In this document: positions 31,346 through 38,933 of the stretch, piece by piece
Layout of the letters: every line of letters begins with the position of its first letter
How positions within the stretch are numbered: the first letter of the stretch is position 1
Source: Actinomycetales bacterium UBA1416
GTDB lineage: Bacteria > Actinomycetota > Actinomycetes > Actinomycetales > Actinomycetaceae
DNA length: 45,593 bases
Reading direction: 5' to 3'
Assembly: GCA_002304945.1 (NCBI GenBank)
Contig: DBPQ01000132.1
Span: 1-45,593 of the forward strand
Translations under genes and position numbers: made by a program
Notes under the pieces: generated by a model
What the model was told of the DNA's origin: nothing
The model's database searches: none
What the model saw: only the letters and a program-made list of their open reading frames with translations

Positions 31346-32335
31346 CTACTTACTGCTCCCGCCGAGCTCCAGCAGGCGCTGGACATCGGAGTCCACCATG
31401 AGGTGCACCAACTGCTCGAAGTCGACGCTCGGCGTCCAGCCGAGGGCGCGCAGGCGGCTCGGGTCCCCGACCAGTTGTTTCGGGTCCGCAGGACGGTACA
31501 GCGAGGGATCGATCACCACGTACCGCTCCCAGTCCGTGATCCCGATGTGCCGGAAGGCGGCAGCCACGAAGTCCCTGACGGTGTGGGACGCTCCTGTGGC
31601 CACGATGAAGTCGCCGGAGTGGTCCGCCCGCGCGATTCGCAGCAGCGCGTCCACGTAGTCGGGGGCGAAGCCCCAGTCGCGGTGCACGTCGATGTTGCCG
31701 AGCACGAGCCGGTCCGACTGCCCGAGGGAGATCCGAGCCACCTCGTGGCTGATCTTGCGGGCAACGAAGGACTCGGGACGCTGCGGCGACTCGTGGTTGT
31801 AGAGGATCGCCGCGCTCGCGAACATCCCCCGGTGCCGGTAGACGCCCACCATCTCGTGGGCGAACGACTTGGCCGCGCCGTACGGAGTGACCGGCTTCCG
31901 CGGGGTGTCCTCAGTCTGGGGGACGAGATCGGTGTCACCGAAGATCTCTGCGCTCGAGGCCTGGACGAACCGAACCTGGGTGCCCGCCCGCAGACTCAGC
32001 TGCCAGGAGGCCTCGAGGAGACGCACAGGCCCGACGCCGAGCACGTCCGCGGTCTCGATCGGGAACTCCCAGGAGCGGGCGACGGAGGTGTTTCCGGCAA
32101 GGTTCACGACGACGTCCGGTTCGACCTCGTCCACCAGGTTCTGAATACCGACAGAGTCGTCGAGGTCGCACGTGTGGGGGTGGGCGCCGGGGAAGTCCCT
32201 CGCGAGCCGGCGCGCACCGTCCGCCGTGTGGCACATGCCGTGGACAAGGTGACCCTCGTCCAGGAGTCGGCGGACGAGGTAGGTGCCGTCCTGGCCATTG
32301 GCACCAGTGACGAGATAGCAGGTGGGCTTCGGCAT
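31346..32335 (-). CDS. Second GDP-mannose 4,6-dehydratase-like enzyme
   Basis: 329 aa, ATG 32335, sharing a base with the stop of the upstream GT4 (TGATG). It carries YLVTGANGQDGTYLVRRLL, NLAGNTSVARSW, VQASSAEIFGD, TPYGAAKSFAHEM (Tyr/Lys) and YNHESPQRPESFVARKI, all matching Gmd positions but with clear differences from the gmd at 28106. No Fcl or reductase partner sits next to it. It may make the 4-keto intermediate for another GDP-deoxysugar such as GDP-rhamnose or GDP-6-deoxytalose, or act on another GDP-hexose. It is convergent with the flippase-like gene and part of an rmlC-GT4 operon. Confidence 0.82.
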   Translation of the reverse strand: MPKPTCYLVTGANGQDGTYLVRRLLDEGHLVHGMCHTADGARRLARDFPGAHPHTCDLDDSVGIQNLVDEVEPDVVVNLAGNTSVARSWEFPIETADVLGVGPVRLLEASWQLSLRAGTQVRFVQASSAEIFGDTDLVPQTEDTPRKPVTPYGAAKSFAHEMVGVYRHRGMFASAAILYNHESPQRPESFVARKISHEVARISLGQSDRLVLGNIDVHRDWGFAPDYVDALLRIARADHSGDFIVATGASHTVRDFVAAAFRHIGITDWERYVVIDPSLYRPADPKQLVGDPSRLRALGWTPSVDFEQLVHLMVDSDVQRLLELGGSSK

Positions 32336-33450
32336 CACTGCCTCCTTGCCAGTGCAGCGGCGTAGGCGGCCACATGCGCGTCCAGGCATCGCTCCCATGT
32401 GAAGGAGGCGGCGTGCTGCACACCGGCCGCCCCGATGTGCGGCGACTCGACAACGGTCCGGATCGCCTCGGCGATGGCCTCGACGTCGTAGGGGTCGAAC
32501 TGGATCGCGGAGGCGCCCACGACCTCCGGCAACGATCCGACGTTGGAGACAGCGACGGGGCAGCCGGACGCCATCGCCTCGAGCGGGGGGAGGCCGAAGC
32601 CCTCGTACAGGCTGGGAAAGACCATCGCGGCGGCATCGCGGTAGAGACCGCGCAGTTCCGCGGTGCTCACCAGTCCCCGCCGGTCGACCCACTCGGGGAG
32701 TTCGCCCAGGGCCTCGAGCCCGCCGCCCGTCAGGACGAGGCGGAGTTCCGGGTTGGCCTTCCGTGCCAGTGCCATCGCCTCAACGAGCCGCCCGTGGTTC
32801 TTGTGGGGCCACCCGCGGGCGGGATAGAGCACGAAGTTCTTCCGCGGGCCGTCGTTCGGGACGTACTGGGAGACGTCGACACCGAGGTGGGCGACGTGGA
32901 TGCGTTCTTCTTCGATTCCGAGCAGTTCAACCATGCGCTGCTTCGCGAAGTTGCTGATCGTGATCACGGCGTCCGCCCGCTTGGCGAATCCCTCGTAGAA
33001 CACCCGCCGATACGCCAGTTCTGCCCTGCTGAACATGTCCGGCAGTTCGAGGTGCTGCACGTCGAGGAGGGACTGCACCGCCACCTGTTTCGGAGAGGGG
33101 TACGGCAGCGGAACCGTGAACGGGTAATGCACGATCTGAACGCCGGACATCGCTCGCCGCAACTCGGGGGTCCGGCGAGCGAGCGACGCGGCGACTCGTA
33201 ACCGGTCAGCCTGCGAGGAACCCGATCTGAGGTGCTCGATCACCTGCTCCGTGCCACCCGCTGTGAATCCGGCAGCCACGCGGGGAAGGAAGGACGTCAC
33301 CTCGACACGGGGAGACTCGACAAGTTGCCTGGCCAGTTCTCGGGCGTACGTCTCGCTGCCGCCCATACCACCCGGGACGAGTGTCAACATCGAAAGGGCG
33401 ACGGTGACTGCGCCCGGGTTGGCGGACGACTGCGACATTCCGGTCGTCAC
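32335..33450 (-). CDS. GT4 glycosyltransferase
   Basis: 371 aa from GTG 33450, overlapping the rmlC stop (GTGA); ATG 33438 is an alternative start. It has a GT-B fold: the donor-independent N-terminal half contains LTLVPGGMGGSETYARELA, and the C-terminal GT4 half contains FVLYPARGWPHKNHGRLVEA, LVLTGGG and the E-x7-E motif in PSLYEGFGLPPLEAMASGCPV. It is likely a mannosyl-, fucosyl- or rhamnosyltransferase of wall polysaccharide assembly, working at the inner membrane face. Coupling to rmlC upstream and the Gmd-like gene downstream suggests a deoxyhexose donor, but the sequence does not fix it. Confidence 0.88.
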   Translation of the reverse strand: MTTGMSQSSANPGAVTVALSMLTLVPGGMGGSETYARELARQLVESPRVEVTSFLPRVAAGFTAGGTEQVIEHLRSGSSQADRLRVAASLARRTPELRRAMSGVQIVHYPFTVPLPYPSPKQVAVQSLLDVQHLELPDMFSRAELAYRRVFYEGFAKRADAVITISNFAKQRMVELLGIEEERIHVAHLGVDVSQYVPNDGPRKNFVLYPARGWPHKNHGRLVEAMALARKANPELRLVLTGGGLEALGELPEWVDRRGLVSTAELRGLYRDAAAMVFPSLYEGFGLPPLEAMASGCPVAVSNVGSLPEVVGASAIQFDPYDVEAIAEAIRTVVESPHIGAAGVQHAASFTWERCLDAHVAAYAAALARRQ

Positions 33451-34070
33451 GCCTCCACCCTGAGCGAGGCCAGAAAGCCCTGCTGTTCCTCGAACCGGGG
33501 GAGAAGCCCCAGCCGCTGCGCCTCGAGCAGGCCCGGGGCCGCGGCGTCCTTGTCCGAGAGCTGAAGCGTGAGGGGCGAGCCATCGCGGGCGGTCTCCGGA
33601 AACTGAATCCCGAGCGTCTTGCACCTGGGGCTGACGCCGTGCTCGCGCCCGGGCGCGTAGGGCGCCGAGCAGAGGTAGACCACGGTGGAGTCATCCTCGA
33701 GCGCGACGAACATGTGGCCCAGGCCCTCGGACACGAAGATCGTGCGCCGGTCGACGTCGTCGAGCAGTACCGTGTCCCACGCGCCGAACGTGGGCGAACC
33801 CACCCGCAGGTCGACGACGTAGTCCAGCACCGCTCCCTTGGGACAGGTCACGTACTTGGCCTGCCCGGGGGGAATCTGCGCGAAGTGGATGCCACGCACC
33901 ACACCTGCCGCGGAGACGGAGCAGTTCGCCTGCTTCAGCTCGAGGGCGCGGCCCGTCGCCTCGACGAAGGCCGCCTCCTTGAAGAGCTCGAGGAAGATCC
34001 CGCGGGGATCACCGATCAGCCGGGGGGTGATCTCCCAAGCTCCCGAGACGGCCAGCTCACGAAATTCCAC
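33447..34070 (-). CDS. rmlC: dTDP-4-dehydrorhamnose 3,5-epimerase
   Basis: 207 aa from GTG 34070 behind TGAGGAGGATCCT. It has the cupin fold of the family: IGDPRGIFLELF, LKQANCSVSAAGVVRGIHF (catalytic His in RGIHF), QAKYVTCPKGAVLDYVVDLR, GLGHMFVALEDDSTVVYLCS (Tyr) and PRCKTLGI. It performs the third step of dTDP-L-rhamnose synthesis. It is divergent from rmlD with 103 bp between them, so both last steps can be controlled from one region. It is the first gene of an operon with a GT4 and the Gmd-like enzyme. Confidence 0.95.
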   Translation of the reverse strand: MEFRELAVSGAWEITPRLIGDPRGIFLELFKEAAFVEATGRALELKQANCSVSAAGVVRGIHFAQIPPGQAKYVTCPKGAVLDYVVDLRVGSPTFGAWDTVLLDDVDRRTIFVSEGLGHMFVALEDDSTVVYLCSAPYAPGREHGVSPRCKTLGIQFPETARDGSPLTLQLSDKDAAAPGLLEAQRLGLLPRFEEQQGFLASLRVEA

Positions 34071-34116
34071 AGGATCCTCCTCAGTACTCCCCGCCGATGC
34101 GGGTTGATCACAGACA

Positions 34117-34138
34117 AACCTAGTCGGCTCAGTAGGCT
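34117..34138. promoter_or_regulatory. Candidate divergent -10 boxes between rmlC and rmlD
   Basis: TAGGCT on the plus strand (34133-34138) sits 35 bases before the rmlD ATG. TAGGTT on the minus strand (34117-34122) sits 46 bases before the rmlC GTG. Both fit the TAnnnT pattern of actinobacterial -10 elements; TTGATC at 34104-34109 is too far away to be a proper -35 for rmlD. The assignment is weak. Confidence 0.3.
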
Positions 34139-34173
34139 GGGGGCGGAGAAACCCCGAAGAAGGAGGCACCGGC

Positions 34174-35016
34174 ATGCGGTGGATGGTCACGGGCGCGCTC
34201 GGCATGCTGGGCACTGACATGGTGAGGAGGCTTGTGGCTGACGGTCACGAGGTGACCGCCGTCGACCTCGCGGAGCTCGACATCACCGATCCCGAGGCGG
34301 TCAGCCGGATCTCGGGAATCGACGTGCTCGTGAACTGCGCGGCCTTCACGGCCGTCGACGCGGCGGAGGAACGGGAGGGCACCGCGTTCACCCTCAACGC
34401 CGTCGGGCCGCAGTTGCTCGCGCGCGCCGCCCGGGCGTGCGGCGCGCGGATGGTGCAGATCTCCACCGACTACGTCTTCGCGGGGGACGGCACGCAGCCC
34501 TATGCCGAGGACGAGGTCATCGCCCCGCTCTCCGCGTACGGTCGCACGAAGGCTGCGGGGGAGTGGGCGGTTCGGGCGGAGGCGGACAACCACCTGATCG
34601 TTCGCACCGCATGGCTGTACGGCGCCGGCGGCGCGTGCTTCCCGAAGACGATGGCACGGCTCGCAGCTGAACGCGACGAGCTGCAGGTCGTCGCGGATCA
34701 GGTGGGACAGCCCACGTGGACCGTCGACCTGGTCGACCTCATCGTCCGGCTCGTGGAGGCCAACGCCCCCTCCGGGACGTATCACGGCACCTCGTCGGGG
34801 CAGGTCTCGTGGCACGGCTTCACGCAGGAGATCGTGCGGACGCTGGGCAAGGATCCCGAGATGGTCCTGCCCACAGACTCGACGGCGTTCGTGCGACCGG
34901 CGCCGCGTCCCGCCTATTCCGTGCTGTCCCACGCGGCACTGGGTGAGATCGGGATCACTCCGATCGGTGACTGGGCCGAGCGCTGGAGGGTTGCGGCACC
35001 GGAGGTCCTTGCGTAG
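34174..35016 (+). CDS. rmlD: dTDP-4-dehydrorhamnose reductase
   Basis: 280 aa from ATG 34174 behind GAAGGAGGCACC. It is an SDR reductase: VTGALGMLGTDM binds NADPH, LVNCAAFTAVDAAEE, STDYVFAGDG, and the catalytic YGRTKAAGE. The C-terminal part (GTYHGTSSGQVSWHGFTQEI, RPAPRPAYSVLSH) is typical of RmlD. It carries out the last step, producing dTDP-L-rhamnose, the likely main donor for the RgpF-like proteins and the DUF1972 GT. It is a single gene, followed after 53 bp by a DUF3152 gene on the same strand. Confidence 0.95.
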   Translation: MRWMVTGALGMLGTDMVRRLVADGHEVTAVDLAELDITDPEAVSRISGIDVLVNCAAFTAVDAAEEREGTAFTLNAVGPQLLARAARACGARMVQISTDYVFAGDGTQPYAEDEVIAPLSAYGRTKAAGEWAVRAEADNHLIVRTAWLYGAGGACFPKTMARLAAERDELQVVADQVGQPTWTVDLVDLIVRLVEANAPSGTYHGTSSGQVSWHGFTQEIVRTLGKDPEMVLPTDSTAFVRPAPRPAYSVLSHAALGEIGITPIGDWAERWRVAAPEVLA

Positions 35017-35069
35017 CGTCGGAGGTGGGGGATCAGTCCACACTCCACTTCGTGAACCTGCGGGAAGCG

Positions 35070-35867
35070 GTGAGTCAGTCGCGCAGACCACGCACCAGGT
35101 CCAGCCTGAAGGCACGGCTCGCTGCCGGAGGCCTCGTGGGAGCTGCACTCCTGCTGATCGCTCCGGCAGCCGGCCTCGATTTCCGCGCCTCAGCTCCGAG
35201 CGCCGTTTTCAAGGATGAGCTGTTCACCACTGCCCTCGCCGACGATTTTGCGCGAATTCCCGGCGCCGTCGTCGCCGGGAGGGCCCTCCAGGTGGAGCTT
35301 CTCGCTGAGAACGGGGGCTGGCACGGGGACGAGATGCCCTCGGCGGGATCCGGAATCTTCACCGTCGCCGCAGGGACCTCGGCCGCCCCTGAGGCCGGCC
35401 GGCGGAGTGTGACAGTCCTCGTCCGCACCGAGGACGGCATCCCGGTCGAAGCCTCGGCCTTTGCCGACGAGGTCATGCGGATTCTCAACGATCCCCGGGG
35501 ATGGGGGGCCGTTGACGGCGTCTCCTTCGCGCGCACCGATGCCGAGGCCGAGATCGTCATCTCGCTCGCCTCGCCGGCGACCACGGACAAGCTGTGCGGC
35601 GAGCTCCCGACGAACGGGTACACCTCGTGCGGGCGTGGCCGTCCCGTGAACATCAACGGCGACCGCTGGGTCGAGGGTGCGGCGGCCTTCATGAACGCCG
35701 GGGGGACCATCGAGGAGTATCGGGCCTACGTGATCAACCATGAGGTGGGCCACTCCCTCAGCCACCCGCACGAGGAGTGCCCCGCGCCGGGTCAACTCGC
35801 GCCCATCATGCTGCAGCAGACCCTGACCGTCGGGGAGTGCGTCCCGAACGGCTGGCCGGCCCCCTGA
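35070..35867 (+). CDS. DUF3152 putative zinc metallopeptidase, membrane-anchored (first copy)
   Basis: 265 aa from GTG 35070, chosen because the paralogue at 36876 begins at the equivalent VSxS... position; GTG 35025 or 35052 are also in frame. After a basic head (QSRRPRTRSSLKAR) comes one signal-anchor helix (LAAGGLVGAALLLIAPAAGL). The extracellular part contains GSGIFTVAAG and ENPRGW-like LNDPRGWGAVDGVSF, four cysteines in the second half, and the zinc-type motif INHEVGHSLSHPHEECP followed by PIMLQQTLT. This is the DUF3152 family, with an HExxH motif like metzincins; its substrate is unknown. It likely acts in the cell envelope. Confidence 0.85.
   Translation: MSQSRRPRTRSSLKARLAAGGLVGAALLLIAPAAGLDFRASAPSAVFKDELFTTALADDFARIPGAVVAGRALQVELLAENGGWHGDEMPSAGSGIFTVAAGTSAAPEAGRRSVTVLVRTEDGIPVEASAFADEVMRILNDPRGWGAVDGVSFARTDAEAEIVISLASPATTDKLCGELPTNGYTSCGRGRPVNINGDRWVEGAAAFMNAGGTIEEYRAYVINHEVGHSLSHPHEECPAPGQLAPIMLQQTLTVGECVPNGWPAP
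35430..35867 (+). repeat. Direct repeat, copy 1 (3' half of a DUF3152 gene)
   Basis: The 438-bp 3' half of this DUF3152 gene is highly similar to 37227-37670, with long stretches identical at the protein level around the zinc motif. The two copies are in direct orientation and bracket rmlA. The second copy is longer by two codons. Confidence 0.7.
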
Positions 35868-35872
35868 GCGCG

Positions 35873-36736
35873 TTACTCGTCGAGCAGCTTCACGAGGTAC
35901 TCGCCGTAGCCTGACTTGCGCAGCGGCTCGGCGCGCTCGAGCAACTCGTCGTTCGTCAGGAACCCGCGGCGCCAGGCCACCTCCTCCGGGCACCCGATCT
36001 TCATGCCCTGCCGCGCCTCGATGGTGCGCACGAACGCCGTGGCGTCAAAGAGCGAGTCGAACGTGCCCGTGTCCAGCCAGGCGGTCCCGCGGGGGAGCAC
36101 CTCGACGTGGAGCTTCCCGGCCTCCAGATACTTGCGGTTCACATCGGTGATCTCGTACTCGCCCCGAGCCGACGGCGCGAGATCACGCGCGATCGCGACC
36201 ACGTCGTTGTCGTAGAAGTACAAGCCAGGGACTGCGTAACTCGACTTGGGATGCTGCGGCTTTTCCTCGAGCGAGACCGCCTTGAAGTTCTCGTCGAACT
36301 CGACCACACCGTACGCAGTCGGATCGGAGACGTGGTAGGCGAAGACGGCTCCCCCGTCGATGTCGCTGAACCGCATCAGCGTCTTGCCCATGCCATGGCC
36401 GTGGAAGATGTTGTCCCCGAGTACCAGCGCCGCACGCTCGCTGCCCACGAAGTCCGCCCCGATGACAAACGCCTGTGCCAGACCGTTCGGCACCGCCTGG
36501 ACGGCATAGCTGACCGAGATCCCGAACTGGGAGCCGTCACCGAGAAGCCGATGAAAGGACTCGGCATCATGGGGGGTGGTGATCACGAGTATGTCCCGGA
36601 TCCCCGCGAGCATGAGCGTCGAGAGTGGGTAGTAGATCATCGGCTTGTCGTACACCGGGACCAGTTGCTTCGAGACGCCCAGGGTGATCGGGTGCAGTCG
36701 GGTGCCGGATCCACCGGCCAGAATGATTCCACGCAT
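35873..36736 (-). CDS. rmlA: Glucose-1-phosphate thymidylyltransferase
   Basis: 287 aa from ATG 36736; an ATG six codons upstream is less likely because MRGIILAGGSGTRLHPIT is the standard start. The motifs are nucleotide-binding GGSGTRLHP, KQLVPVYDKPMIYYPLS, LGDNIFHGHG, VEFDENFKAVSLEEKPQ, GLYFYDNDVV, EYEITDVN and WLDTGTFDSL. It joins dTTP and glucose-1-phosphate to give dTDP-glucose, the first and feedback-controlled step of the rhamnose pathway. It stands alone on the minus strand between two DUF3152 paralogues on the plus strand. Confidence 0.96.
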   Translation of the reverse strand: MRGIILAGGSGTRLHPITLGVSKQLVPVYDKPMIYYPLSTLMLAGIRDILVITTPHDAESFHRLLGDGSQFGISVSYAVQAVPNGLAQAFVIGADFVGSERAALVLGDNIFHGHGMGKTLMRFSDIDGGAVFAYHVSDPTAYGVVEFDENFKAVSLEEKPQHPKSSYAVPGLYFYDNDVVAIARDLAPSARGEYEITDVNRKYLEAGKLHVEVLPRGTAWLDTGTFDSLFDATAFVRTIEARQGMKIGCPEEVAWRRGFLTNDELLERAEPLRKSGYGEYLVKLLDE

Positions 36737-36875
36737 CTCCCCAGTCTGGCGCATCCGCCGGGGGCATGCGGCACGAACACATCACACAGCCGCCCCTTGC
36801 AGCCGCCGGAGACGGCCCGTAGCGTTGGAAGGGCGGCGTTTCCGTCGCCCTGCCCACCCTCTTCCGAAAGGCCCT

Positions 36876-37670
36876 GTGAGCTCCCGATCGAACCGTCCGC
36901 CGCGGCCGTCCCGATCCGGGCTGGTCGCCTTGGGCGTGGCCGGACTGCTGCTCATCTCGCCGGCACGGATGCTCGACGTTCGCGGCACCGCCCTCTCCGA
37001 GGTGGACAAGGGCGAGACCTTCAGCTCGGCCGTCGCTGAGGCGTTCACGCCCGTTCCGGCCTCGATCGCGGCAGGCACCGAACTTCGGGACGATCTGGCG
37101 GCCGAGAACGGCGGCTGGCAGGGCGGAGAGATGCCGTGGTCGGGATACGGCACCTTCACGGTGGTCCCGGGGACGGTGGCGGCGCCCGAACCGGCCCGGC
37201 GGGAGATCTCCGTGCTGGTGCGTGCGGAGGACGGGATTCCGTTGGATCCGGCTGCGTTCGCCAAGCAGGTGATGGAGATCCTGAACGATCCCCGCGGCTG
37301 GGGGCCGGTGGACGGCGTGACCTTCTCGCGCACCGACGTCGACGCCGAGGCTGACATCGTCCTCACGCTCGCCTCGCCCGCCACGACGGAGGTGTTGTGC
37401 GGGGAGCTTCCCACCAACGGGTACACCTCGTGCGGCCGGGGCCGCCCGGTCAACATCAATGGAGACCGCTGGGTCGAGGGCGCCGCCGCCTTCATGGCAG
37501 CCGGCGGGACGATCGACGAATACCGTACCTACGTGATCAACCACGAGATCGGCCACTCCCTGAGCCACCCGCACGAGCGCTGCCCGGCTCCGGGGCAGCC
37601 TGCCCCAGTGATGCTGCAACAGACGCTGACGGTGGGCTCATGTACCCCGAACGGGTGGCCGAACCCCTGA
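36876..37670 (+). CDS. DUF3152 putative zinc metallopeptidase, membrane-anchored (second copy)
   Basis: 264 aa from GTG 36876 with GAAAGG four bases upstream. It has a basic head (SSRSNRPPRPSRSG) and one signal-anchor helix (LVALGVAGLLLISPARML). The extracellular domain follows, with LNDPRGWGPVDGVTFSRTD and the zinc-type motif INHEIGHSLSHPHERCP followed by PVMLQQTLT. It is very close to the copy at 35070-35867 over the second half and more diverged over the first. The pair is a tandem duplication now split by rmlA on the other strand. Redundant or diverged specificity cannot be told from sequence. Confidence 0.85.
   Translation: MSSRSNRPPRPSRSGLVALGVAGLLLISPARMLDVRGTALSEVDKGETFSSAVAEAFTPVPASIAAGTELRDDLAAENGGWQGGEMPWSGYGTFTVVPGTVAAPEPARREISVLVRAEDGIPLDPAAFAKQVMEILNDPRGWGPVDGVTFSRTDVDAEADIVLTLASPATTEVLCGELPTNGYTSCGRGRPVNINGDRWVEGAAAFMAAGGTIDEYRTYVINHEIGHSLSHPHERCPAPGQPAPVMLQQTLTVGSCTPNGWPNP
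37227..37670 (+). repeat. Direct repeat, copy 2 (3' half of a DUF3152 gene)
   Basis: This is the partner of the repeat at 35430-35867, 444 bp long, with two extra codons in the TDVDAEAD segment. Confidence 0.7.
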
Positions 37671-37717
37671 CGCCTCGCCGTTCGCGTCGCGCGTCGTCAA
37701 ATGATCGGAGGGCCCCG

Positions 37718-38914
37718 TTGGACCGCATCCATGGCGTGGAGCGCCACTATTCGTGGGGCTCCCACGGCGCGATCCCGGCGCTGATGGGCGCTCCGCCGTC
37801 GCCCCAGCCGGTGGCAGAGCTCTGGTTCGGGGCACACCCGTCCGCCCCGGCGCCCCTGGAGGCGCCCCAGGGCCCCGTCGACCTCCTGCGCCTCGTCACC
37901 GCCGACCCGGAGCACACCCTCGGGTCCGACGTCGCCGCGCGATTCCACCGCCGGCTCCCGTTCCTGCTCAAGCTGATCGCCCCCGCCCGTCCGCTCTCCC
38001 TCCAGGTGCACCCGGACCTGGCGCGGGCCCGCGAGATGTTCGCCGCCGAGGAGGCCACGGGGGTGGCCGTCGACTCGCCGCGCCGGAACTACAAGGACGC
38101 GAACCACAAGCCGGAGCTGGTCTACGCACTGTCGCACTTCGAGGCCCTCTGCGGATTCCGGGCGCCCCGCCGCGCCGCGGAACTGCTCGCCGGCCTCGGC
38201 GCACCGGTGACCGATCGGCTCCACGCGATGCTCCGCGCCGAGCCTGACACTGCCGGTGTCAAGCGTGCCTTCACTTCCCTTCTGAACCTCGTCACGCGCC
38301 CGGAGCCCGCCGCCGTCGCCGCAGTCGCAGCCGCCTGCGCCCGCCGCCTCGAGACGGGATCACCCTCCGACCGGGCCGACCGCACCGTCGTGCTCCTCCA
38401 GCGCGAGTACCCGGGCGACCCGGGCGTCATCGCCTCCCTCCTCCTCAACCCGGTGACGCTCAACCCGGGGGAGACGCTCTTCGTCCCCGCCGGCGGGGTG
38501 CACGCCTACCTGTCCGGCCTCGCGGTCGAGCTGATGGCCTCCTCCGACAACGTCCTGCGCGCCGGACTCACCGACAAACACATCGACGTCCCCGAGATGC
38601 TCGCCTGCGTGGATTACGTGGCCGCACCGCCCATCCGGCTCGCCCCCGAGTACTTCGGCGGACCGGTGGGGGTGTTCTACGCGCCTGTCGACGACTTCGA
38701 GCTCGCCGTCGCCCACGTCAACGCCGGCACCGGCAGCTACGAACTCCGCGGCCGCGGTCCCCGTATCATCCTCGGCATCGAGGGGGCCGTCACCGTTCGC
38801 TCGGGTGATGCGGAGGAGACCCTCACCCCCGGCCTTGCGGTGTTCGTCCGTGCCGACGACTCCGGCCCCGTGCTGTCCGGCGACGGCGTAGTGGTCCAGG
38901 CGGACGTGCCGTAG
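37718..38914 (+). CDS. manA: Mannose-6-phosphate isomerase, class I (second copy)
   Basis: 398 aa from TTG 37718, with ATCGGAGGGCC upstream and an N-terminus (LDRIHGVERHYSWGSHGAIPA) that fits the family start. The zinc motifs are PLSLQVHP, NHKPELV and GVHAYLSG, followed by SDNVLRAGLTDKHIDVPEML. It is a paralogue of the gene at 25853-27067, in opposite orientation. The two differ most in the middle helical region and at the C-terminus, so this is not a recent copy. One may serve central metabolism and the other this glycan locus. Confidence 0.93.
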   Translation: MDRIHGVERHYSWGSHGAIPALMGAPPSPQPVAELWFGAHPSAPAPLEAPQGPVDLLRLVTADPEHTLGSDVAARFHRRLPFLLKLIAPARPLSLQVHPDLARAREMFAAEEATGVAVDSPRRNYKDANHKPELVYALSHFEALCGFRAPRRAAELLAGLGAPVTDRLHAMLRAEPDTAGVKRAFTSLLNLVTRPEPAAVAAVAAACARRLETGSPSDRADRTVVLLQREYPGDPGVIASLLLNPVTLNPGETLFVPAGGVHAYLSGLAVELMASSDNVLRAGLTDKHIDVPEMLACVDYVAAPPIRLAPEYFGGPVGVFYAPVDDFELAVAHVNAGTGSYELRGRGPRIILGIEGAVTVRSGDAEETLTPGLAVFVRADDSGPVLSGDGVVVQADVP

Positions 38915-38933
38915 CTGACCGGGGGCGCAGCGC

